From RYN-230 sp963770545 (GTDB lineage Bacteria > Actinomycetota > Actinomycetes > Streptosporangiales > Streptosporangiaceae): a stretch of DNA of 64,000 bases. Each line of letters opens with the position of its first letter. Position 1 is the stretch's first letter. The translations under genes and the position numbers were made by a program. The stretch lies in the NCBI GenBank assembly GCA_963770545.1, contig CAVYQF010000030.1, positions 1 to 64,000 of the forward strand, given 5' to 3'. The notes beneath the pieces were generated by a model, which did not search any database, was not told where the DNA came from, and saw only the letters and a list, made by a program, of their open reading frames with translations. Below, one piece after another: positions 32,523-39,884 of the stretch.

Positions 32523-34172
32523 TCAGGAATCAGATTTTGCGTGGGACTTATCGCCTACGGCGATTGCGGAGTCCTTCATATCGCCTATATGGACGCTGTA
32601 GTACTTGAATGTAGACTTGCTGATGATGTTAACTTGAGAGTCGAAGCCGCCCAGGTTCACATCATGCTTTCTCAGGAAGGCTCTGATTCCACGCATTAGT
32701 GTCTCCTGGGACATGAGAACATACATGATCTCGTCCCTGGCGAGGAAGTGGTGCTCGCGGCTGAAGCCGCAAGCGAGCTCGCGGACGCTCCGCACTGCTC
32801 CGTAGTCAAAGTCCCGGCCATGTCTGATGGCATGGACCTGATTTGACAGCCTTCGCCGTTCTGCCCGATAACGGCGGACATCCGAGATAAGCAGAAACGG
32901 AGATTTTAACAATGCGGGCAGAAATTTCCGCGCACCCCACCGGCAGGATTTCCACAGTTGCTGGTTACGTGATCTGGTGAACCGCCGGTCGATGACACGA
33001 AACTCCCGGCGGATAGGGGGAAGGACGCGATATTCCCACTCAATGTAGAGGTAACCTCCGGTGTGAACGGCCCGGACGAAAAGCGTGACCACTAGCTGGC
33101 CTTGCCAGGCAGGTATCTCCACGCACACGTACACGCGGGCGTCAGGAGTGGGGTGCAGGGCCGCTTGCTCAAGCAGTCCCTGCCCCACGGACGATGCGGG
33201 TGGGGCCGCGTCGCCCTGAGGAAGGAATGCGGGGTTTCCTTTGATGTGCCGCCCGTTCACGAACAGCTTCTCTTCCACTCGCATCTCGGCAAAGCCGAGC
33301 TTTCTCATCGTCTGCATTACTGCGTCATGCACGTCAGCGTTGCTAAATTTGCGTGGCTTCTGCTGCTTTCCGTTCTTGATCTTTCTGCCGCGGCTTACAT
33401 CGATAACGATATGTTCCTTGCTGAGTCGCTGGCCGCTGCCGACGAAAGCAGACTCGCCATGAAAGATCACCAGGTTACCCCGGCGTCGGTCTGACACCAT
33501 GCCGATCCGGCTCTGGACCCATGCATGACGGGGAATCGGGACCGCCCGAAGATCAAATTGCCCACGAAGCATTCTGCCAACGGCAATTTTGTACACACGG
33601 GTCCAGTACTCGAGAGAGACAATAACCCAGGCCGCCACAAGTCCTGCGAAGATAACGATGAGCGCGGCAGGCAGCCATACCAACGCTAGCGAGAGGAATA
33701 TGATGATGGTAAGCAGCGTAATGGCGAGATGCATATCGCGGCGGGCGCGACGCATGATTGAATCCACTGCCCATCGTGCGACCGCCGAAATGTCCACGCC
33801 GTAGGCAGGGGCTCTGGCCTTTAGTGGATCGCTCACGACATTGCGGACAACGTCTTGCGCGTAGTCAAGATCTATCTGCGTGGCAGCAGAAAGATACCGG
33901 GTTGTCTCGCGGTCGAGATCGTGCCGGGCGTAACGCCATACTTCCGGGCTGCCCCCGTGCACGTCTGCTGCCGGGTCCCTGGAATGCCCATTAGTCGATG
34001 GTGGACCGGTCGATGCCGGATCGAATGGACGGCTGGCATCCACTGGAGCCCCCACTTCCAAGCGCATTCGGCAGATCGAGTGCGCTATGTCTGCTCTATC
34101 ACGAGGCCGATTAGCCTGCAAGATGTCCGTAGCCTGAAGCAGGCGAGGAGAGTTCCCGTGTTTCGGGTGCAT
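32523..34172 (-). CDS. two-TM membrane protein with C-terminal signalling-like motif, first gene of the cassette
   Basis: About 549 aa if ATG 34172 is used; the frame opens at 34331, but the added residues look non-coding, and ATG 34070 is also possible. Order: a probably disordered N-terminus; a conserved-looking helix RYARHDLDRETTRYLSAATQ followed by YAQDVVRNVVSD, as in a widespread uncharacterised actinomycete family; a hairpin of two TM helices (LAITLLTIIIFLSLALVWL; LIVIFAGLVAAWVIVSLEY); and a ~330-residue cytoplasmic part with beta-rich (VYVCVEIPAWQGQLVVTLFV) and basic helical regions. The last residues, VHIGDMKDSAIAVGDKS, share a motif with the small downstream protein. No enzyme motif recognised. 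Low G+C suggests transfer. Confidence 0.75.
   Translation of the reverse strand: MHPKHGNSPRLLQATDILQANRPRDRADIAHSICRMRLEVGAPVDASRPFDPASTGPPSTNGHSRDPAADVHGGSPEVWRYARHDLDRETTRYLSAATQIDLDYAQDVVRNVVSDPLKARAPAYGVDISAVARWAVDSIMRRARRDMHLAITLLTIIIFLSLALVWLPAALIVIFAGLVAAWVIVSLEYWTRVYKIAVGRMLRGQFDLRAVPIPRHAWVQSRIGMVSDRRRGNLVIFHGESAFVGSGQRLSKEHIVIDVSRGRKIKNGKQQKPRKFSNADVHDAVMQTMRKLGFAEMRVEEKLFVNGRHIKGNPAFLPQGDAAPPASSVGQGLLEQAALHPTPDARVYVCVEIPAWQGQLVVTLFVRAVHTGGYLYIEWEYRVLPPIRREFRVIDRRFTRSRNQQLWKSCRWGARKFLPALLKSPFLLISDVRRYRAERRRLSNQVHAIRHGRDFDYGAVRSVRELACGFSREHHFLARDEIMYVLMSQETLMRGIRAFLRKHDVNLGGFDSQVNIISKSTFKYYSVHIGDMKDSAIAVGDKSHAKSDS
32544..32594 (-). other. shared motif, membrane-protein copy (RHIM-like core)
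   Basis: Encodes VHIGDMKDSAIAVGDKS, seven residues before the C-terminus. The IAVG core has the pattern of RHIM/BASS3-like amyloid motifs ([IV]-Q-[IV]-G) with Ala in place of Gln. Confidence 0.5.
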
Positions 34173-34272
34173 CATGCCGAGGCAGGACAGGCTGCCGGTG
34201 TCATCAGCCGCGCCGTCGCGGGGGCTGCGCGGCAAGTTCAGGACCGGGATGCTCCGTGGTTGGCGGTGTCGG

Positions 34273-34437
34273 CTACGTCGTGCCCGGGCGAGAGAGGGTC
34301 CCAGGTCGGGTGGCGGCACCACTGACCCCACCGTAGAGCTTCCTGAGCTGCTCGAACGTATGCACAGGCGGCAGCCGGAGCTCGTCCCACAAGATCCGCA
34401 GCGCGGCTTCTATCGCCGGACCGAATCGGCCCGGCAT
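34273..34437 (-). other. short orphan frame ahead of the cassette genes
   Basis: A 54-codon frame, MPGRFGPAIEAALRILWDEL then RLPPVHTFEQLRKLYGG, with natural composition in its first 40 residues. It ends at TAG 34273-34275 and lies directly left of the argG fragment. It looks like the N-terminal remnant of a longer gene whose remainder is lost. Family not identified. Confidence 0.35.
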
Positions 34438-34447
34438 TCGCAACCGG

Positions 34448-34787
34448 ATGGCGCTGCTGCACGCCGCCTATGAGCGACTGGTCAACGCGATCCACAATGA
34501 GGACACGATGCTGGGCCGGTGCCGCGGTCACCGGCGAGGTCACCCTGCGGCTGCGCCGCGGTGAGGACTACTCCATCCTCGATGCCAGCGGCCCGGCGTT
34601 CAGCTATCACCCCGACAAGCTGTCGATGGAGCGTACCGACGCCGAGCTGGTCGGCGCGGCCGCCGCCCACACCGGGCTGGTGGGCGACATGGTTCAGGGG
34701 GGAGCCGAGGCCATCGCCTCGCGCGGTGAGGTGGATGCGGACGAGGAACTCCTCGATCGCGCCGCCATGGAGGTCGGCACGGACTGA
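34448..34787 (+). pseudogene. argG 3' fragment, copy 2 (internally deleted)
   Basis: Second copy of the argG 3' end. Relative to argG it lacks 31589-31686 (98 bp, frame-breaking) and 31817-31936 (120 bp, in frame). Blocks: 62 bp with 1 mismatch, 130 bp with 7, and a terminal 148 bp with none, ending at TGA 34787. Divergence increases away from the stop codon. It has no start or catalytic part and cannot make an enzyme. Confidence 0.92.
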
Positions 34788-34818
34788 CCCGGGTGCCGCT
34801 GATCCGGACCCGAGTGCG

Positions 34819-37488
34819 TCATCCAGACTTCACGGCTTCCTGGACCCATCCTGTCGTACCGGGACCAAGCGCGGCGGCGGCCGTGATGACAATTGACCGT
34901 GCAGACGCGTGAATGGTGGCCCGGAAGCGGCCCTGGGCGCCCGCGACAGTGCGCGTGACTGATGTCGGGTTGGATCGCCCGGACTGCCCGGCCGAGATCA
35001 CGACGGTCGCTCCCGGTGCCGTGGTGCCGGTGACCACGGTGTGAGCAGTGGTCACGGTGGTCCCCGCCCGAGGAGAAGTGATCGAGACATGGAGGGCAGC
35101 CGGGAGAGAGTGCCGCACGTAGCGGTCCGCCGTGATGGCCGGCTGGTCAGCCAGCGTTCCAGCCTGAAGGTCCGTGACGAGCCGGAGATACTGGGCCTGA
35201 GCCCAGATAAGTGGCCCGGCGGAGCCGGCTGGCTTGCCGTTGACGAAGCCGATGGACGCGGTCTTGGGCGCCGAGCCGTAGGGGGATGCGGGCACGTCGG
35301 GGTCTTCCCAGGCCTGCTCGGGGACGAGTCCCAGCCCCGAGGTCATGTTCTCCATCGTCTGCAGGAGCTGGACTGCGCTGGCGGTCTGCCCGGTCTGGAG
35401 GTCCTGCTCGGCACGCTCACCGTCGAGCAGCGGCCAGGGATGCCCGGACCCGGTGGCGGTAGGGAACCAGGGTGCTCCGCTGGGGGAGCAACTGGTCGGG
35501 TCCGGGACGTAGCAGTCACCGTAGCCATCGGTGCTCCCCTTGGCCCTCACGCCGTAGCGGTGCCAGCCGGGTCCCGAGGCGGTCTGGGTCCCGACGACGG
35601 AGTCGACCACCTTCAGCGACGCCTGGATGTCGGGATCGGTGGCCGGGAGCTCGCCCAGGCGGGTCAGCTCCAGGAATCCGGCGTCGATGACGGAGCGCTG
35701 GTCCACCTTGGGCAGGCTCCCGTTGCCGAGGGCGTAGCTCTCGGCTGCGTTTGGGTGCCCCTTCGGCGACAGCCGGATGAAGTAGCGGCCATCGCCGTAG
35801 GGCCCGGTGCTGGTCACCGTCCATCTCTTGACGTTGCGCTCGTAGTGGTCGGCCGTGGCCAGGTACAAGGCGGCCCGCGCTCGGTCGCCCGCCGCCTCGG
35901 CCAGGTGCGAGGCGGCGACCAGGCCGGCGATCTCAGCCGCGATGGTCGAGGGTGAGTAGCCCGGATGCTCCTCCCACCGCTCCACCCCATACGCAGGTCC
36001 GTGGTCGACGATGAAATCGGCCGCGGGCCGGACGTGGTTCCGGTAGAACCGCACATCGCCGGCGAAGCCACCCTCCCAGGCCATGAGTAGCGGGTAGGCG
36101 TCCTCGTCGATTTCGAACAACCCGAAAGTGTCCGGGGCGACCGCCCCGTTGATCAGGGAATTGCGGGGGAAGCTGCCGTCGGGCTGCTGAGTCCTGTCGA
36201 AGAGGAACCGCACCATCGCCCGGGCGCTCCCGGTGTCCCCATCGGCCAGCAGCCCGGTGAATGTCTCATAGCTGTCGCGGGCAAACACCTCGCGGTAAGT
36301 CCACCCAGGATGGGTCGTCGTGGCGGGAACTGACTGGCCCCACGGGTCGGTGGGCGAGGCCACGAACGCGCCTGAGTAGGTCTTGTCCTCGTCGGCCTTC
36401 AGCACGTTCGCGGACAGCCAGTACATGGCCTGCATCCGGGCGTCGGCGCTGGGTGACAGTCCGGGCAGCGAGGCCGGCGGGGGGCGGAGCGTGCGGTCGT
36501 ACCGGCTCCAGCCGTTTACGTACTCGGCCAGGGTGCGGCGGAACGGGGCCGTGGCGCTAGCGAGCGCCGCCCTGCTCGCCGCCTGCGCGCCGGGGCCGAA
36601 GCCAAGAGCGAGCAAGAACGGCCGGCTGGGTGTCGTATTGATCTCGGCGGTCTGCACGACGTTGCCGTCGGTAGCGGCGCGGTACTCCTTGACCAGCCGG
36701 TAGTGGGTGTCCAGCTGCTTAAGCCCGTCACTGGGCGTTCCCACGAAACCGCTGGACTCTGCGGGGAACGGCTTGCTAGCGACCAGCGCCCCGGTGACCC
36801 GGGCCGCGAACGGGCCAGTCGGCGCGTGGGTGTTAGAGGAAATCAACGCGGTCGTGGGCGAAGCGATCGTGGCGTTGTTAGCGCCCGCGTTGGAAGAGCC
36901 CCCACCTCCGGTGTTGTCGATGGTCGCGTCCCACCGGGCGTAGACCTTAAGCCCCCTCAGCGAGGCCCAGTTCCCGTTCAGCGGGAGCAGCCGGCTCCGC
37001 ATGACGACGCTGTCCCGGGCCGGGTCGGTGACGTAGTCGGTGACCAGCCGAAAACTGTGCCGGGTGTCGGTGCTGGTCACCTGGCAGACCATGCCACTGG
37101 GATCAGGGGAGCTCACCGAGTAGGTCATATCCCGTTGCTGCAGGTCGGCGAAGGTCGAGCCGTTGGTGACGATGTACTGCAGCGTGCCGTTTTCGGTGTT
37201 CTCGATCGTCGGGCTGTACACGTCCGAGAGCACGCCGCCGGCCACCGTGAACCACACCTTCGACGCGGTGCCCTGGGCGGTGCCGAAGCAGTCCTTACGG
37301 GAGCTGTTCAGGTACGCCTGGGTACCCGGCCCTCCAGGCGCGCTGCCGCCGGGCCCTGATGCTGGAGAACCGCCAGCGGCGGAACTGGCCGGCTGGGCCG
37401 CGGCGGTCGGTCCGGGCAAGAGCACCGTCGACGCAAGGAGGCCGGTGGCGGCGGAGAGCCCGAGCGCGGTCCGGATCGAAGACCTCAC
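34819..37488 (-). CDS. secreted glycoside hydrolase family 15 (glucoamylase/glucodextranase-like)
   Basis: About 889 aa from GTG 37488, preceded by AAGGGGGAAATA. The signal peptide VRSSIRTALGLSAATGLLAS is followed by TVLLPGPTAAAQ. After a Gly/Pro/Ser linker comes a glucodextranase N-like beta-sandwich (KVWFTVAGGVLSDVYSPTIE), then the (alpha/alpha)6 GH15 barrel with YREVFARDSYETFTGLLADG, the acid region YGVERWEEHPGYSPSTIAAE and the base region GHPWPLLDGERAEQDL. A C-terminal Ig-like domain (LHVSITSPRAGTTVTTAHTV) follows. It releases glucose from starch- or dextran-type glucans outside the cell. Longer N-terminal starts (37569) are less likely. Confidence 0.92.
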   Translation of the reverse strand: MRSSIRTALGLSAATGLLASTVLLPGPTAAAQPASSAAGGSPASGPGGSAPGGPGTQAYLNSSRKDCFGTAQGTASKVWFTVAGGVLSDVYSPTIENTENGTLQYIVTNGSTFADLQQRDMTYSVSSPDPSGMVCQVTSTDTRHSFRLVTDYVTDPARDSVVMRSRLLPLNGNWASLRGLKVYARWDATIDNTGGGGSSNAGANNATIASPTTALISSNTHAPTGPFAARVTGALVASKPFPAESSGFVGTPSDGLKQLDTHYRLVKEYRAATDGNVVQTAEINTTPSRPFLLALGFGPGAQAASRAALASATAPFRRTLAEYVNGWSRYDRTLRPPPASLPGLSPSADARMQAMYWLSANVLKADEDKTYSGAFVASPTDPWGQSVPATTTHPGWTYREVFARDSYETFTGLLADGDTGSARAMVRFLFDRTQQPDGSFPRNSLINGAVAPDTFGLFEIDEDAYPLLMAWEGGFAGDVRFYRNHVRPAADFIVDHGPAYGVERWEEHPGYSPSTIAAEIAGLVAASHLAEAAGDRARAALYLATADHYERNVKRWTVTSTGPYGDGRYFIRLSPKGHPNAAESYALGNGSLPKVDQRSVIDAGFLELTRLGELPATDPDIQASLKVVDSVVGTQTASGPGWHRYGVRAKGSTDGYGDCYVPDPTSCSPSGAPWFPTATGSGHPWPLLDGERAEQDLQTGQTASAVQLLQTMENMTSGLGLVPEQAWEDPDVPASPYGSAPKTASIGFVNGKPAGSAGPLIWAQAQYLRLVTDLQAGTLADQPAITADRYVRHSLPAALHVSITSPRAGTTVTTAHTVVTGTTAPGATVVISAGQSGRSNPTSVTRTVAGAQGRFRATIHASARSIVITAAAALGPGTTGWVQEAVKSG

Positions 37489-37726
37489 TATTTCCCCCTT
37501 GACGCTCACCTCACTGTGAGCGAAGCGCAGTAAGAGCCTAGGAAGTGCCCGCCACACGAGGCGCGACACATACTGCGGGCCGGAATATTGCCGGGCACCG
37601 TCCCAGCCCTGGATGCACTGTCGCCGACCCGCCAGGTTCTGGGCTGGCCGCGCTCATGTCACAGACGGCCGGGCCATTTCGTCTGAGGTCTCGGAGGCAG
37701 AATCCGGAATCAGGAAGGTGATGGTC

Positions 37727-38659
37727 ATGCGGGTGTTCGTGGCAGGCGGGACCGGGGTCATGGGGCGGCGGCTGGTACCCCAGTTCGTGGCCCGGGGCCA
37801 CGAGGTGACGGCCACGACGACGGGCCCGGCCAAGCTGGACCTGCTGGCGCAGCTGGGCGCGGCGGGCGTGGTGATGGACGGGCTGGATGCGGAGTCGGTT
37901 GCTGAAGCGGTGGCGGCCGCGCAGCCGGACACGATCGTGCATGAAATGACCGCCATTGGTCCCGCTCACGCCGGGAAACCCGACATCAAGCACATCGACC
38001 GCTGGTTCGCCACCACGAACCGGCTGCGCACCGAGGGGACGGACCACCTGCTGGCCGCGGCCGAGGCAGCCGGCGTAGCCCAGATCGTCGCGCAGAGCTA
38101 CGCCAGCTGGAACGGGATCCGCACGGGCGGATGGGTGAAGACCGAGGAGGACCCGCTGGACCCGGGGGAGGGGACGATCATGCACGCGGGGGCGGAGGCC
38201 ATCCGCCATGTCGAGGACGCGGTCTTGCGGGCCGGTGGCGCAGTCCTGCGCTACGGCGGGTTCTACGGGCCTGGCGCCACGGACGACCAGGTCGAGCTCG
38301 TGCGCAAGCGGCAATTCCCGCTCGTCGGGCGCGGTACCGGCTACAGCTCGTGGGTGCATCTCGACGACGCGGCGAGCGCTACCGTCCTGGCCGTGGAACA
38401 GAAGGCGACGGGCGTGTTCAACATCGTCGACGACGAACCGGCCCCGGCCAGCGAGTGGCTGCCCTACCTGGCCGCGTGCGCGCGGGCGAAGCCGCCGATG
38501 CGGGTCCCCGGGTGGGTGGCCCGGCTGCTGGCCGGGGAGGCGGCGGTGACGATGATGACCGAGGGGCGCGGATTTTCCAACGCCAAGGCCAAGGCCGAAC
38601 TCGGCTGGGAGCTGCGCTATCCGTCGTGGCGGCAGGGCTTCCGGGAGGGCCTCGGGTGA
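37727..38659 (+). CDS. NAD(P)-dependent epimerase/dehydratase-family oxidoreductase (extended SDR)
   Basis: A 310-aa protein from ATG 37727 (AGGAAGG 8-9 nt before; ATG 37721 possible). N-terminal Rossmann loop VFVAGGTGVMGRRLVPQ (GxxGxxG). QSYASWNGIRTGGWVKTEED occupies the usual active-site region; the canonical YxxxK is not evident there, so the protein may be an atypical reductase. YGGFYGPGATDDQVELVRK and the C-terminal GWELRYPSWRQGFREGLG are family-like. Divergent from the GH15 gene across 238 bp. Confidence 0.82.
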   Translation: MRVFVAGGTGVMGRRLVPQFVARGHEVTATTTGPAKLDLLAQLGAAGVVMDGLDAESVAEAVAAAQPDTIVHEMTAIGPAHAGKPDIKHIDRWFATTNRLRTEGTDHLLAAAEAAGVAQIVAQSYASWNGIRTGGWVKTEEDPLDPGEGTIMHAGAEAIRHVEDAVLRAGGAVLRYGGFYGPGATDDQVELVRKRQFPLVGRGTGYSSWVHLDDAASATVLAVEQKATGVFNIVDDEPAPASEWLPYLAACARAKPPMRVPGWVARLLAGEAAVTMMTEGRGFSNAKAKAELGWELRYPSWRQGFREGLG

Positions 38660-38693
38660 CCGGGGGGAGGAGTTCGCAGAGCCGCGGTGTGCG

Positions 38694-39350
38694 TCATCCG
38701 GGCGCGCGCTGACGATCGGGGCTCGCGGAGCGGTAGGCGGACACGATCACGTCGGCGACAGCATCCAGCGGCAGGGCCGTGCTGTCGATGTGCAGGTGGA
38801 ACAGGTCCGGGTCGTCGATATCGGCCCGGTAGAGCCGGCGGACGTAGTGGGCCCGGGCCCGGTCCACCTCGGGCAGCCGCTGGCGCGCGGTCGCCTCGTC
38901 GGTGTTCTCGATCCGGGCGGCCTGGGTGATACGCGCCTCGGGCGGCCCGAACAGCCGGACCCGCAGAACGCCTGGCTCGCCGCGGAACGCGGCCGCACCA
39001 GCGCGCCCGAGGATGACCGCGCCGGAAACGAGGGCGGCCCGCATGATGGCATCGGCCTGCTCACGGAACAGTGCCCCATCGCCAGGCGGGGCGATCAGGT
39101 CGCGCGGCAGCGTATCCGTATTCGTGGCGATCACCCCGGTGGCCAGCGGGACAAGCGCGCTGATGAAGCGATCGGGCAACGAGCGGCGGGCCGCACCGCC
39201 TTCCGCCTCCTTGACCGACACTCGCAGCTTCGCCGCGACACGCGAGCTAATCGCGCGGTCGAGCAGGGGCAGGCCGAGCAGCGTGGCCACGCGCGGGGCG
39301 ACGACACTGCCGCCTGCGCCATAGCCGGCCGAGATGGTGACACCAGGCAT
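38694..39350 (-). CDS. cytidylate kinase-like family protein
   Basis: A 218-aa P-loop protein: MPGVTISAGYGAGGSVVAPR opens it (loop GYGAGGS, in the AAK6/cytidylate-kinase-like style), followed by LLGLPLLDRAISSRVA. EQADAIMRAALVSGAVILGR and GRAGAAAFRG then VRLFGPPEARI and ENTDEATARQRLPEVDRARA form the lid and base-binding parts. It likely phosphorylates a nucleotide-like substrate. ATG 39350 is chosen because the extra N-terminus to 39383 is Arg-rich and atypical. Confidence 0.8.
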   Translation of the reverse strand: MPGVTISAGYGAGGSVVAPRVATLLGLPLLDRAISSRVAAKLRVSVKEAEGGAARRSLPDRFISALVPLATGVIATNTDTLPRDLIAPPGDGALFREQADAIMRAALVSGAVILGRAGAAAFRGEPGVLRVRLFGPPEARITQAARIENTDEATARQRLPEVDRARAHYVRRLYRADIDDPDLFHLHIDSTALPLDAVADVIVSAYRSASPDRQRAPG

Positions 39351-39494
39351 CGCAGGCCGCCTCCTTCGCGGGCGAAATGGCATGCGCAGCAGAACCCTAC
39401 GGCCGCCGGCCAGGGATTAGGTTAGTCCGCCCGGCATGACGCTGGTCAGTGGAAGAGGCCTGCGGAGCACCACCACGGACACGAACCAGCAAAG

Positions 39495-39513
39495 TGATAT
39501 CATATTGATAGGT
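39495..39513. promoter_or_regulatory. AT-rich dyad upstream of a small membrane-protein gene
   Basis: TGATATCA (39495-39502, perfect palindrome), then TAT, TGATA and another GGTGAT; strikingly AT-rich for this genome. Possibly an operator or promoter for the 39553 gene. Confidence 0.35.
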
Positions 39514-39552
39514 GATCGGGTGGTCGACACCACAGCAACAGGGGGCCTCCCC

Positions 39553-39840
39553 ATGAACGCACCCCACGACGGCACCGCCACGAAGCGTCTGCGCCGGTGG
39601 TGGCTAACTCCTCCGCGATCCGGCCTGCAACGCCTGATCGCCCCCTGGGAGTACCGCCACATCCGCGCCTTTGGGTTCCTGCGCCTGGCCGGTGGCAGTG
39701 TCGCGGGCATCGCGGGCCTGATATGCCTCGCCTACAGCGCGTACGGATGGGCAGCTTTCTTCCTGGTGGTCGGAGCGCTGAGTCTCGCAGGTGGCTACTG
39801 GGAGCTGACCATCGCCCGCTCCCGATCCGCCCGGACCTGA
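39553..39840 (+). CDS. small two-TM membrane protein, hypothetical
   Basis: A 95-aa protein from ATG 39553. A basic N-terminus (KRLRRWWLTPPRSGLQRLIA) precedes two TM helices, FLRLAGGSVAGIAGLICLAY and AAFFLVVGALSLAGGYWELT, and a basic tail. No known family. Earlier starts in frame (39436) would put the dyad inside the gene. Confidence 0.6.
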   Translation: MNAPHDGTATKRLRRWWLTPPRSGLQRLIAPWEYRHIRAFGFLRLAGGSVAGIAGLICLAYSAYGWAAFFLVVGALSLAGGYWELTIARSRSART

Positions 39841-39884
39841 GCCCGGTGGCCTCAGTGCCACGTCAGCAGCTGGCCGGGCGGCCG

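Larger units (their letters stand above)
32085..34447. mobile_element. low-GC island between two argG 3' copies (possible integrated cassette)
   Basis: About 2.36 kb, clearly lower in G+C than its surroundings (some lines near 50%). It lies between the intact argG stop codon and the degenerate argG fragment. It carries a leftward two-gene operon (32140-34172) and a short orphan frame at 34273-34437. No integrase or transposase is present. Flanking by a gene 3' end is typical of elements that integrate into that end and restore it, so integration by a lost or trans-acting recombinase, or by homologous recombination, is inferred. Confidence 0.65.
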
